Shown here: piece by piece, positions 23,160-33,816 of the stretch | Layout: each line of letters begins with the position of its first letter | Position numbering within the stretch: position 1 is the stretch's first letter | NCBI RefSeq assembly: GCF_047511655.1 | Contig: NC_133394.1 | Location: forward strand, 61,536,501-61,600,500 | From: Castor canadensis | Lineage: Eukaryota > Chordata > Mammalia > Rodentia > Castoridae | DNA: 64,000 bases | Direction: 5' to 3' | Position numbers and translations under genes: made by a program | Notes under the pieces: generated by a model | Told to the model about the DNA's origin: nothing | The model's input: the letters and a program-made list of their open reading frames with translations, nothing else | Database searches by the model: none

Positions 23160-24600
23160 GGTATTGGTATTAATTTTTCTTTAAAGGTCTGGTAAACTTA
23201 GGCCATGACTCCATCAGGTCCTAGGCTCTTCTTTGTATGGAGGCTCTTTATTACTGCTTTAATGTCACGGTTTGTTATAGGTCTATTTAGGTGGTTGATA
23301 TCTTCTTGGTTCAATTTTGGTTGGTTAGATACATCTAGAAATGTATCTATTTCATCTATATTTCCCAATTTACTTGAATATAAGTTTTGAAAGTATTCTT
23401 TAATAGTTCTCTGGATTTCATTAGTGTTTGTGGTCATCTGATTTTGTTAATTTGGGTCTTTTTTCTCTGTTTTCTCAAGTTGGCTAACGGTTCATTGTTC
23501 TTGATAATCTTTTCAAAGAACAACTTTTTGTTTCATTGATTCTTTGAATAGTTTTTTTTTTTTGGTCTCAACCTCATTGACCTTGGCCCTGATCTTTATT
23601 ATTTCTCTCCATCTCCAAGTCTTGGGTTTGATTTGATCTTGTTTTCTAGAGCTTAAGGTACATCATTAGGTTGTTTATTTGAGAAGTCACTATTTTTTTA
23701 ATGTAGGAACTTATAGGTATAAATTTTCTCCTTAATATGGCTTTTGATATGTCAAAATGCCAGATTCTGGTAGTTAGTATTTTCATTTTCTTTAGATTCT
23801 AGAAAGTTTTTAATTTCTTCCATTATTTCTTCCATCACCCACTTGTCATTTAGCATTGTGTTGTTCAGTCTCCATGTGTTTGAATATTTTCTGCAGTTTC
23901 TTCTGTTGTTGAGGTCTAGTTTTTTCCATTGTGATCTGATATGATACAGGGGTTTTTTCAATTTTGTTAAATTTGTTAAGACTTGCTTTGCACCTCAAAA
24001 TATGACCTATTTTGTAGAAAGTTTCATGAGCTACAGAAAAGAATGTGTATTGCTTGGTTGTTGGGCAAAATACTCTGGAGATGTCTAATACGTCCGTTTG
24101 GTCTGTCTTGTGAAGTATTTATGCAGTTTCTTTGTTGACCTTTTGTCTGGATAACCTATCTGTTGGTAATGGGGGGTATTCAGGTCTCCCACTATCATTA
24201 TGTTAGGTGCTCTTAGGTCCACTAGTGTTTTCTAATGTGGTTGGGTACCAGTACATTTGGTGCATATACATTAAGAATTGATATTTCATCTTTATGAATT
24301 GTTCCTTTACTTAATATGAAGTGACCTTCATTGTCTATTCTGATTTTAGGCTGAAGTGTACTTTGTCAGATATGAATATAGCTTCTCTTGTCTGTTTACA
24401 GGATCCATTTCCTTGGAAAACCTTTTCCACCCTTTGACTCTAAGCCAGTGTTTAGTTTTTTCAGTGAGATGTGTCTATTGTAAGCAACATATGGTTGGCT
24501 CTTATTTTTTTAACCCAGTTTGAGATTCTATGTCTTTGATTGGGGCATCAAGACCATTAACATTCAGTGTTAGCATTGAAAGGTGTGTGTGTTTCCAGTC
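23160..24600 (-). pseudogene. L1 ORF2 remnant (endonuclease to early RT)
   Basis: Endonuclease blocks ISILNVYAPN and a GDxNTP-like site are followed by the linker (23752-23961: KPLYHIRSQWKKLDLNNRR, then KNFLESKENENTNYQNL) and the start of RT (23198-23437: TIKEYFQNLYSSKLGNIDE through KSLGPDGVMA). Homology ends before the RT catalytic core. Frames are broken by stops. Confidence 0.8.
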
Positions 24601-24689
24601 ATTCTTATTCCCCCATTATTTACTTTTTACCTATTCGTTGTTCACTGGTCTGCTTAGTTAAAGTGTTTATGCCTTCTTACATCTCCCTG

Positions 24690-25750
24690 TCTCACTCTAA
24701 TTTTTTTCTTTTATGTGTAGGAGTCTTTAAGTATTTTCTGTAGTGCTGGCTTGGCAGTCATGAATTCCTTTAGGTTTTTCTTTTTGTGGAAGGTTTTAAA
24801 TTCCTAATTGGAATTTATCCTTCCAATTAGAAAGGATAGTTTTGCTATATAGACCAGTGTTGATTGACAGTTGTTTTCATCCAAGGCCTGAAATATGTCA
24901 TCCCATGACCTCCTTCTGTTTCGAGTGTGTGCTGAGAAATCTTCTGTTGACCTAATTGGTTTGCTTTCTATGTGATATGTCTTTTCCCTTTGCTGCTTTC
25001 AGTATTCTTTCTTTGTTCTGTATGTTTAATGTTTTGATTATGATATGTCTGGGGGTGTTTCTTTTTTGGTCCTGATGTTTTGGTGCTCTGTTAGCTTCCT
25101 GCACCTGGATGACCCTCTCTTTCTGAAGGTTGAGGATGTTTTCAGCTTTTATTTTTTTAATAGATTATCTGTGCCTTTAGGTTGTATCTCTTCTCCTTTT
25201 TCTATTCCCATGAGTCATACGTTTTTTTCTTTTCATTGTGCTTTAGATATCTTGGATGTTCCATTCATATTTTCTTAGCATTTTTTCATGATGTTTTACT
25301 CTTTGATCAAATTCCTCTTTGTCTTCTGTTCCTGATACTCTGTTTTCAACTTCCTTCACTCTGTTTGCCAAGCTTTGGATTGAGATTTTTATTTGGTATA
25401 TTGAGCTGTTTATTTCAGGTTGATTATTTTTCAGGATTTCTATATTTTTATTGATTTCCTCTTTCATATCGTGCATGGTTTTCTTAATTTCATTTATCTG
25501 TTTGTATTCTCTTTGAGCTTATTTAGTTGTTTATTCCTATCCTCTCTGAGTTCAGACATTAGCTTGTGTGTCTCTTCCTTGAGCTCATTAATCATTCTTA
25601 CTATTATGTGTTGAATTCAATATTTGATACTTCCCCCTCTTCACTATTGTTTAGATCCTTTGTGGTAGAGTTGGCTTTTGAGGGAGAGCTGTTGCCTTGC
25701 TGCTTCATGTGATTTAAGCATCTGAGGTTGTTTTATTGTTTGGGGTTCCA
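24690..25750 (-). pseudogene. L1 ORF1 remnant
   Basis: ORF1 encodes the trimeric RNA-binding chaperone of L1. An open stretch at 25243-25476 is coiled-coil-like (NIEILKNNQPEINSSIYQIK). Downstream come RRM-like and C-terminal-domain pieces (ENILNLQKER, PRHIIIKTLNIQNKERILKAAK) separated by stops and shifts. Order and spacing are those of ORF1. It is not functional. Confidence 0.75.
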
Positions 25751-25869
25751 ATCCTTTGTGCCCCTGTAGTTGAGGTTTTATGAGAGATTTTAAAAGTCTG
25801 GATAGTGGTTGAGCTCTGATGTGTTTTCTTGTCTCTGGATGGTAGGGTAGAGGCTCAATAGTACTCTCT

Positions 25870-27775
25870 TCTGCTTCTTATTCTCAGGATGCTGGATTCT
25901 GAGGCCTGTACCACTAAGGGCAAGTAGGTTTAGCTATTAAAGCTGCTATAATTGTTAAACTACAGCTTTGAAATTACACTCATCCCTCATGAAGATCAGT
26001 TATTGCTACTGGTCCAATATTTTGGCTGACTATTGGAGCAAGGATGTATCTTTGTGGTCCTGAAAGGCTAAAGGTAGTAGGGGGTTGTGATGGGAGGGAG
26101 ACAGAAGGAAAGCTCTGGTGGATTATATGAGGTGAAAAGTTTATGTAGCAGGAAGAGATGGTAGCTTAGTTATTAGAAGGGGATAACTGAGAAGCAGACA
26201 GGGCTGTTTTGAAGAGTCAGTAGATGTTGAAATAGGTGAGAAAGGTGGGGAGTATAATAGAGAAAGTTGAACAGATGGAAAAACAGATATGGACACAGCA
26301 AAATTGAAAAATTGATCTGGGAACCCATTTAACCACTAATAATATTGATAGTGAAGGAGGTTTAGGGTGGGTGTACAGCAAAAGGGGACATTAAGAGCTG
26401 GGCAGAGGTTCTGGTGGTTGTTATTTGGAAAGAGTGTATTGGGGAGGGTGATAGGAAGGGAAGAGGAAGAAGTGGTTTAAGGTTAAAGACTTAAATGCAG
26501 GTTACAGGGCTTTCCTGTGATGATGGCCTGATTGGGAAGAGTGGAGGATAGGGCTTGAGAGAAAACTTGGGAGTGAGAATGCGAATCTGCTATTGGAATA
26601 CACAACATAAGAAGATATAGGTAGATAAATAGAAAAACTACATTACAGTCTGAACAGCAACAAAAACAAATTTTGCATTAATAAATTACAAATTTTCTTT
26701 TCCTCTTGAGAACAACTTATGTTTTCCCTCACCCCCCACTTTGTGATGGAGTCTTTCTGTCCACTAGATGGCAGTCTAATTGGATACCTGGCTCTGGATT
26801 GGTATTTGACAGTCAGGAGGATAGGATGTTTGGAGATCTAAGCTAGATCTCTTGTCAATTGGCCAGGCTCATGCTATCTCCTGTTGTGGCCTTCCCCTCT
26901 TCCAGTTCCCCAGAACTTTCAGCCTATAGCTCCAGAGGCAGGCTTTTGCCAGCTGTCCTCACTGACAAAGACTATTATGCCAGCAGTTCCACAGGACCAA
27001 GGGCACTGTGTTTGCCTAGCACAGGGAAGGCTCTTGTTTAAAGTTAGCTATGTGTAATGTGTTATCTCTTTCTTATGGGGTTCTAGCAACTTTCCTCAGA
27101 GAGAATCATGCTGGAAATCTCATAACACCACTGTAAAGTGGTGATTACCACTTTATTTTCCTCAATGGAGGAGCTGGTGGTTTTGCTCAGTGAAGAGGCA
27201 GTGGGAACTCCCAGTCAAGTTCAGTGGGTAGTGCTGCTCTCCATGCACAGTGAGGAAGCAGGCATCCTAGCACTGACAGAGCAGTAGAGTGTGGAGTCCA
27301 CTTGCAGTTGGCAGTGGGTTTACTGGTGCTGAGTAGTACTGCCAGCTGCCCTTGGGGAAACAAAACTGGCAGGTTTGCACCTTCATGGTGCCTGGGGAAC
27401 AGCAGGGACCCTGAGCCTACTTGTGCAGAACAACAGGTTTCCAGGCATTTAAGGGCATGGGGTGGCAGATCCAAGAACGGGGGGAGCATGAAGTTTACAG
27501 CTTCTGTGTTGGGGGGAAGTGGGACTTACCCACAGAGCATGAAGGAGTGGAACTGCAGAGCCTTCAGTTGCAAGAGATCTGGACTGCTGACCTGTGAGCC
27601 ATTTCATCATGTAGTTAGTTGATTCTCTATTTATGGGTTAGAAGAAAGCTCTGCTTCTTGCTGGTTATGGGACCTCATGGGTGTCCTTTTGGTTTCCCAG
27701 TATCTTCTTTCTTCAGGGTCGTTAGGCTCTGGAATTTAGGGTAGTTCAACAATCTGCCATCTTGCCCTACAGACT
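25870..27775 (-). promoter_or_regulatory. Probable L1 5' UTR
   Basis: This stretch lies between the CAAGATGGCAG start and ORF1 and has no other recognised content. L1 5' UTRs carry an internal promoter and this length is reasonable for one. The assignment rests on position and the start motif, not on a full consensus comparison. Confidence 0.5.
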
Positions 27776-27811
27776 TTTATAGGTGAGTCTTAGGACTCCC
27801 CTTTGTCAGAC

Positions 27812-27903
27812 ATGTTTTTTTCTTTCTGTTGGTACTGGGTTTGAACTCAAGGTCTCATGCTTCCTCGGCAGGCACTCTATGACTTGAGATATCCCTCCAG
27901 CTT
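27812..27903 (-). repeat. ID-like half of composite SINE
   Basis: The minus-strand reading of TTGGTACTGGGTTTGAACTC and GGCAGGCACTCTATGACTTG is the tRNA-like half of the local SINE. Confidence 0.8.
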
Positions 27904-28294
27904 AGAAAAGTACAGTACTAATAGTAATGTTCCAAATTCTTTTTTAATTGGCATTTTGTGTTTTTCCTCACTTACGTCTTGAGTATCTATTTTTTTCCTT
28001 TTATATTTTGTTTTGTAGATTACCCTTCAGGCTTAAAAAGCTGCAAAAATAGTGCAAAAATCTCAATATAACTTTCATCTGGCTTTTACAAATATTAACC
28101 TTCGTAATGACAGTGATCAAAATGAGGGAATTAACATTGATACAATTATATCAACTCATCTATAGACTTTAATCAAATTTTGTCACTTGCCCCACTGATG
28201 TACTAGGATCCAACCAGAATCACATATTACTTTTACTGCCATATGTCTTTATCTCTTCCAATCTAGGTCAGGACCTCAATCTCTATGTTCAAGA

Positions 28295-28535
28295 ACTTGA
28301 AAAGTGAGTCACAATGGCCCAGGAGGATTCTTGTTCAAGCCCTGGATGGGCAAAAAAGTCCATGAGACCAACCACAAATAGGAGGATTGTGGTCTAAATC
28401 AGTTCATAAAAGTGAGACCATATTTACCTTAAAAATATCTAAAAGCAAAACAGGCTGGAGTATGGCTAAAGTGGTAGATCATCTAACTAGAAAGCATAAG
28501 GCCTGAGTTCAACCCCCATACAGCAGCATTTTATG
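28295..28535 (+). repeat. Composite SINE, diverged
   Basis: CCCAGGAGGATTCTTGTTCAAG and the half GGCTGGAGTATGGCTAAAGT, ending GAGTTCAACCCCCATACAG, identify it. Confidence 0.7.
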
Positions 28536-28727
28536 TGGTGTCTGTTGATGTGAGCTTAACTGATGTTTCCATGACTGAATTGTGGTGTACATTTTTGGCA
28601 AGAATGTCATAGAAATTTAGTTAGGATTTGTGCAGTGCATTGTATCAAGGGGGACATGACATAATATCTCCTTATCTGTGATCATTTGGTTAAGATGTTT
28701 TCTACTAAGTATCTCCACTGTGAAGTT

Positions 28728-28920
28728 ACTTTTCTTTTTTTGGAGTACTGGGATTTAAACTCAGGGACTATACCTTGAGCCACTCCACCAGTCCCTTGTT
28801 GTGATGGTTTTTCTTGAGTTAGGTACTTGCAAACTGTTTGCCTGAGCTGGCTTCAGACCTGGTCTCTGCCTTCTGAATAGCTAGGATTACAGATGTGAGA
28901 CACCAGTGCCCAGCACCTGA
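28728..28920 (-). repeat. Composite B1/ID-like SINE
   Basis: Minus strand: TGGGCACTGGTGTCTCACATC and AGCTATTCAGAAGGCAGAG, then GGGACTGGTGGAGTGGCTCA. Both halves are present. Confidence 0.85.
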
Positions 28921-29224
28921 AGTTTCTAGTTATTTTCTTTAAAGTTATTTGTTTCTGGAGAGATACTTTGAGATTATGTAAATACTCTATTACTCATACT
29001 TCAACCAACTAATTTTATAATGCATTGTGAATCTTATCTAAAACAATTACTGTGGCATTTGCAAAAAGGTAATTTTCCATTTCTATCCTTTATCATTTAT
29101 TAATTGCAATTATAGTGTAGGAAAAGTGAAACAGATGTTATAATAAAATGTAACAAACAATTCCTACAATTTATACTCATGAAAGAAAAATGAAAAAAAA
29201 TCCCCACAAGTCTAAAAGGAATTT

Positions 29225-29575
29225 GACATGAAAAAATGTATTACACCATCATAAACAAACAAAAATGACTTAAAAAATGGACAGGAAGGTAAAACAAATC
29301 CTATCTGGGGGTTGGTGCCAATGGGAGGGGAGAGACCTCAAGGGTAAAGGAGGGAATATGATGGAAGTATTATGTATTAATGTAAGAAAATAGAATGAAG
29401 AAACCATGGAAACTTTTCTAAGAAGTGGGTTAGAGTAGATAAAGGAGAAAGATGGAGTGGGTGAATCTAACTAGATATGTTGTAAGCATGTTTTTAATGT
29501 CACACTGTACCCCAGTACAACTATAACATGCAAATAAGTAAAACACAAAGTGAAAAAAAGAAAAGAGAAAAAGAG
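29225..29575 (+). mobile_element. L1 3'-UTR fragment
   Basis: It matches the last part of the L1 at 9232-12925 (12590-12925) in order: AATGGACAGGAAGGTAAAAC, GGTTGGTGCCAATGGGAGGG, TGTTGTAAGCATG and the A-rich end. It is a severely 5'-truncated insertion. Confidence 0.8.
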
Positions 29576-29579
29576 CATT

Positions 29580-30490
29580 ACAGGGATGAGTATGCATTAA
29601 GTGCATTAAGGTAGTTCACTGAAAGTCACCCAACTTTCACAATTATTAGCTATAGCATGTTGAACTGCTTTTTTATTCAACTTCAAATATGGCCCTACTG
29701 AGAGAATATATCCATATGCATTGTCAACATGGTTATGTTCTTTTTGAAAAATTTCTGTGATTGCAATATATACAGACATAAGTGTTTTCCATCTCCTGCC
29801 CCATGGTTCAATGTTTTTTTTGGATGTGTGGAAATCCAGTCTGAATGCACTCATAGAGATTTGGCAGAAACACTACTGGTTATGGAATAACCACACCACT
29901 GCATGTCTTCTTATCCTATTGGGAACACAATTGTTTTTGAACAACTCAGTAGCTTTATTTAGCTTCTTCAGGCAGACATGGCTTTAATTCATTAGCACTC
30001 TAGTGTGTATACCTGGAAAGTCACTGAGCACTTCCCCTGAATTTTTCCTACCTCTCTTAAGTAATCTTTTTCTCCAATGATAATTGAAGTTTTCTGAACT
30101 TGGTTTTATGAATTTTGACATTTGGGATTTTAATGCTTTGGGATTATGGATTTTAGACTTCAGGTATTTTGATTTAGATATTTGGGATTTCAGTATTCAG
30201 ACTTATGGTGGTTGGGATTGTATCTTTCAAGACTCAATCGTATTGCTTTGAAGGGTATGTGTAAAGATGCAGGAAACTAAGACAGTACTTTGGGGATAAA
30301 ATTCATGACATATATAAGAAAGACAAAAATAGCTACTATGGATTCCTAGTACATCAACTTGCTCTACATGTGTGCTTAACAATACTCATTTACTAAAGTA
30401 CATCATGTGACTATTTTATATTCTGTAGATGACATACATTACTATCTGTTCAATACTCATGAGACTCCTCTTTTAAAAGGTAATAATAAG
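29580..30490. other. Unexplained stretch with open frames on both strands
   Basis: An 82-codon minus-strand frame (29606-29854) and a 76-codon plus-strand frame (29757-29987) overlap. The minus frame has a protein-like composition (EPWGRRWKTL, then HVDNAYGYILSVGPYLKLNKKAVQHA) but I recognise no family. It may be a fragment of a processed pseudogene or an old transposon. From about 30100 a degenerate TTTGGGATTT pattern recurs several times. Confidence 0.25.
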
Positions 30491-30494
30491 AAGA

Positions 30495-30590
30495 CAGTGT
30501 TAGATATGGATGAGTGGGTAAGTGATAGAGCACTTGCTTAACAAGCCCAAGACCCAAAGTTCCTTCTCAAGTACCACCAAACAGCAATAA
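30495..30590 (+). repeat. ID-like half of SINE
   Basis: GTGGGTAAGTGATAGAGCACTTG, through CAAGTACCACCAAA with an A-rich end. Confidence 0.75.
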
Positions 30591-30699
30591 AACAAAACAG
30601 CTTTAGTGAGCATAAAATGAAGAACTCAGAACCCTATGTGCATGTGTCAACATTCATATTACTTCTGGGTATTCACTGAATGAAATTATATTTCATTAC

Positions 30700-30918
30700 T
30701 GATTTTTTTTGGTGGAACTGGGGTTGAATTCAGGGATTCGTGCTTACAAAGAAGGTGCTTTACTACTTGAACCACACTTCCAGTCCATTTTGCTTTCATT
30801 ATCTATGAGGTGGGGTCTTGCAAACTATTTTCCTGGGCTGGCATAGAACCACAATCCTCCCAATCTCAGAATCTCAAGTAGTTGTGAATATGGGGATGAG
30901 CTACCAATGCCCAGTTCA
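30700..30918 (-). repeat. Composite B1/ID-like SINE
   Basis: Minus-strand reading of TTGGTGGAACTGGGGTTGAA through CTGGGCTGGCATAGAACCAC to GAGCTACCAATGCCCAG. Both halves are present. Confidence 0.85.
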
Positions 30919-31405
30919 TTAATGATAATTTAAAAGAATTGATCAACTGTACCTGTTAGATATTGAAACAATGAAGTTTAAAGTGAAAATGTTTTTACCA
31001 ATTTCCTAATCCTATGTTTAATATACTTAGACATATACAAAAGACTAATAAAGAACTAAAACTAAGTTTTTCATTCAAACCATGTCAGGATTCTTTGGGT
31101 TCATGTAACAGATATCCATTTCTGTTTCCTTAAGCCTGCTAAAGAAATTTATGATCAGGACACTCAAATGTGATAATGCAAGGGAGAACTGAACAAGCAA
31201 GTCAAAGGAAGAGTGCAAACCAAGCAATAGTTTTAGAGACCTCAGAAGTAAGAGTTCTGTGGCTTCTCATTACAACTGTCTCCCTGGAATCTAATTGAGC
31301 CTTTGTATTACAGGCTATGTCCAGCCTGGCAGGCCTGTGGAAAAATGCCAGGGTTTTGAGCCTTAAAGACCTACTTCACACTGGATACCAAGGTGAAATA
31401 AATAT

Positions 31406-31759
31406 TGCTGCAGGAAGGCAGGGAGGGGGAAGGAAGACAATAAATGATAATGAGAGTTAGTGCATGGTACAGTAAAATAAAGAAAAACCAGAGTTGGGGA
31501 ATTTTACCTTGAGACCAGAGAAGGGTCACCTCACCACAGAGGTTAGAGTGGCCAATAAAATGACATATGATTATGAATAGGACAAAATGTACCTCCTTCC
31601 CATTTCTGTAACTTGCTCTAAATGGTATATAATAAGGCCCCCATTGTTCTTGGGGCTCAGCCTTTGGACTCAATTATGCTGAGTTGCTACTGTTTTGCTT
31701 AATAAACTTGCTTCCTGAAAGCTTTGGTGCCCTGTCTCTGTCTGATCCTTCCTGCAATA
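31406..31759 (+). repeat. 5' LTR of provirus
   Basis: It starts TGCTGCAGGAAGGCAGGGAG, matching the 3' LTR start at 37353. It has a TATA box (TATATAATAA, 31626-31635), a polyadenylation signal AATAAA (31701-31706) and a U5 end near 31759. Length is about 354 bases, against about 207 for the 3' LTR. Confidence 0.85.
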
Positions 31760-31802
31760 TTTCTGGGGGACTACTGTTTTCACCTCCTTGTCACTGGCTC
31801 AG
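31760..31802 (+). repeat. Duplicated leader fragment lacking the primer binding site
   Basis: After TTTCTGGGGG the sequence jumps to CACCTCCTTGTCACTGGCT, which recurs 232 bases later at 32013. Compared with the second copy it lacks about 21 bases, including most of the primer binding site. Confidence 0.8.
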
Positions 31803-31974
31803 CATCCCCAACCTGCTGTTCCAATTGCACAAAGGTATATAAGGAAAGCCCCCTTTGTTCTCAGGGCTAGGTCTTTGGACATGAGTCCTCTGAGTTACTG
31901 CTGGCTTGCTTAATAACCCTGCTTCCCAAAAGCTCTGTTGCCCTCTCAGTCTCTGTCTGAGCCCTCCTGCAACA
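31803..31974 (+). repeat. Second, partial LTR copy (promoter-R-U5) in the leader
   Basis: A TATA box (31836-31842), then GAAAGCCCCCTTTGTTCTCA, GGTCTTTGGACATGAGTC, a mutated poly(A) signal (AATAAC, 31912) and U5 to CAACA repeat the second half of the 5' LTR. It is directly followed by the intact primer binding site region. Confidence 0.8.
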
Positions 31975-31978
31975 TTTC

Positions 31979-31996
31979 TGGGGGTTCATCTGGGAT
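31979..31996 (+). other. Primer binding site, tRNA-Pro type
   Basis: TGGGGGTTCATCTGGGAT differs from the usual proline-tRNA-complementary site at three positions, all explainable by transition decay, two of them at CpG. It lies just downstream of the second LTR copy. Confidence 0.85.
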
Positions 31997-32627
31997 TTGG
32001 AGGGTGGTGTTTCACCTCCTTGTCACTGGCTTAATGTCCTCGGAACACCAGGAAGGCTGCCCCTGCCAGGTGCCACTGGACTGTGTTGATCCAGGAGAGG
32101 GAACCTTTGCTCTGGCAAGCTGAGGAGGTAAGTTCTGGTTGCACACAGGAACCTGGAAAGGCCCAGGAACCAACCTGGGAGCCTTGCTCATCAGACTGGT
32201 AAGAATCTGGGTTCAAATTCAGGCCTGCATTTGGAGGCAGATGGGGAGTCTGATCAACTCCCAAAGACACCCTAGTAACTGCCTTTAGAGGTGAAACTGT
32301 GTTTTTCCAGTTCAGGGAGCGGGGTGTAAGTACTGTGCTCTGTGAGTGTGAAAGTGCAAGTCTGACACGTAGCCTGGTTATGAAGCAAGTATGGATTTCC
32401 AATCTGTGAGTTCATGGCAAACTCATATGGTCTAGGGTGAGCCCTAACAGGGCTTATGTGGACTCACTATGGCCATCTAAACATCTAGATACCCACGAGG
32501 AGAGTGGCCAGGAATGGACAAAATGAGTGGTGTTATTTGTTTTCCCATGTGCCAGAGAGAAGGAACACTTACTCTTCTCCATAGCCCTCATCCCTTATGT
32601 CTTTTTCTCTGTCTTGATATCTAGCAA

Positions 32628-32923
32628 ATGGGAGGAATGGGAGGAGGTCAGTGTAAGATCACCCCCTAGAGTTCATGCTTAAGAACTTTAAGAGGGTATT
32701 TAATGAAGATTACAATATCAAGCTGACTCCTGGCAAGCTTCAGATCTTCTGTGAAATAGACCAGCCTACTCTCAGTGTAGGATGGCCCTTGGAGGGGTTA
32801 TTAGACAACTCTGTCTTAATCAACAGAGTTTTTAAAGTAGTTGTAGCTGGGCCTGGAACACCCAGATGGTTCCTTATATCGACTGCTGGCAGGATGCAGT
32901 CCTCAGTTGGCCCACATGGCTAA
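32628..32923 (+). pseudogene. gag: Endogenous retroviral gag remnant (matrix region)
   Basis: Gag is the structural polyprotein of the virion. Two in-frame ATGs (32628 and 32637), each followed by a glycine codon as expected for N-myristoylation, lead into a stop after 13 codons. After a frame change the matrix-like part continues from 32675 (MLKNFKRVFNEDY, then PTLSVGWPLEGLLDNSV) to a stop at 32921. Capsid and nucleocapsid are absent. The frame is broken by at least one stop and one shift and cannot make Gag. Confidence 0.7.
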
Positions 32924-32950
32924 GGCCCTCTAGAGAAAGCATGAAGGGTT

Positions 32951-33261
32951 ATGGTAACAGGGAAAACAGCAGCTTCCAAGTACAGGGGAAAATTTAAAAA
33001 GCCAGGGAAAGGCATATTAGTGGGGGACCCTGAGGAGTCCCCATCCCCCTTATGTGCCACTGTACAGATTAGAGCATTTGTAGGAGTTGCAGGTTTCTGC
33101 TGTATCTGCATCCCCAATTACTCTCTCAGCAAAACCTTGTTATGAAGCCACAAAGTGGGGGGGGGGGACAGAAAACCATGGTATAGGGAAAGGAGAAAAA
33201 AAAGGTCTTTAAAGAAATTAAGAGGGCACTGACAAATGCCCCTGCTCTGGGCTTGCCAGAT
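32951..33261 (+). pseudogene. pol: Endogenous retroviral pol remnant (end of reverse transcriptase)
   Basis: Pol supplies reverse transcriptase, RNase H and integrase. The readable part begins about 30 bases after the gag remnant with the RT connection region (IRAFVGVAGFC at 33066-33098) and runs into FKEIKRALTNAPAL near 33210-33245. Protease and the RT catalytic palm are missing, deleted together with most of gag. Stops and a frameshift at a G run (33158-33168) break the frame. It is then cut by an L1 insertion at 33262. Confidence 0.8.
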
Positions 33262-33816
33262 TTTTTTTTTTGCATTAACTCTTCTTTATTTTATTTTTTA
33301 AATTTATATGTGCATACAATGTTTGAATCATTTCTCCCCCTCCCCTCATCCCCTCCCTTACCACCTACCACTCCCCCCTCAGTACCCAGCAGAAACTATT
33401 TTGCCCTTATCTCTGATTTTTTTTTTCATTTTTATTTTATTATTCATATGTGCATACAAGGCTTGGTTCATTTCTCCCCCCTGCCCCCACCCCCTCCCTT
33501 ACCACCCACTCCACCCCCTCCCGCTCCCCCCTCAATACCCAGCAGAAACTATTTTGCCCTTATCTCTAATTTTGTTGTAGAGAGAGTATAAGCAATAATA
33601 GGAAGGAACAAGGGGTTTTGCTGGTTGCTTATCTCTGATTTTGTTGAAGAGAGAGTACAAGCAATAACAGGAAGGAACAAGGGTTTTTGTTAGTTGAGAT
33701 AAGGATAGCTACACAGGGAGTTGACTCACATTGATTTCCTCTGCATGTGTGTTACCTTCTAGGTTAATTCTTCTTGAGGTAACCTTTTCTCTAGTTCCTG
33801 GTCCCCTTCTCCTATT
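33262..33816 (-). mobile_element. L1 3'-UTR insertion inside the proviral pol
   Basis: A poly(T) start at 33262 and G/A-rich to C/T-rich 3' UTR text match the minus strand of the L1 tails at 42120-42315 and 56430-56600. The perfect 14-bp direct repeat TGGGCTTGCCAGAT (33248-33261 and 33817-33830) flanks it, a target-site duplication. Inside are two tandem duplications: a unit of about 140 bases (33306 and 33446 starts) and one of about 70 bases (33558 and 33628 starts). Confidence 0.9.

Larger units (their letters stand above)
23155..27775 (-). mobile_element. LINE-1 with 5' end present, 3' end missing
   Basis: Read on the minus strand, the element opens near 27775 with GGCAAGATGGCAGATTG, resembling the YY1-type start of L1 5' UTRs. 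A long 5' UTR follows to about 25870, then ORF1 (about 25750-24690) and ORF2 from the endonuclease into the start of RT, where homology stops near 23155. L1 copies usually lose the 5' end at insertion. Here the 5' end is kept and the 3' half, including the poly(A), is absent, so a later deletion or rearrangement is likely. Both frames carry many stops. Confidence 0.75.

Noticed and set aside
33253..33591. Proline-rich 112- and 90-codon frames
   Set aside because: They are translations of the C-rich L1 3' UTR read backwards, inside a recognised insertion.
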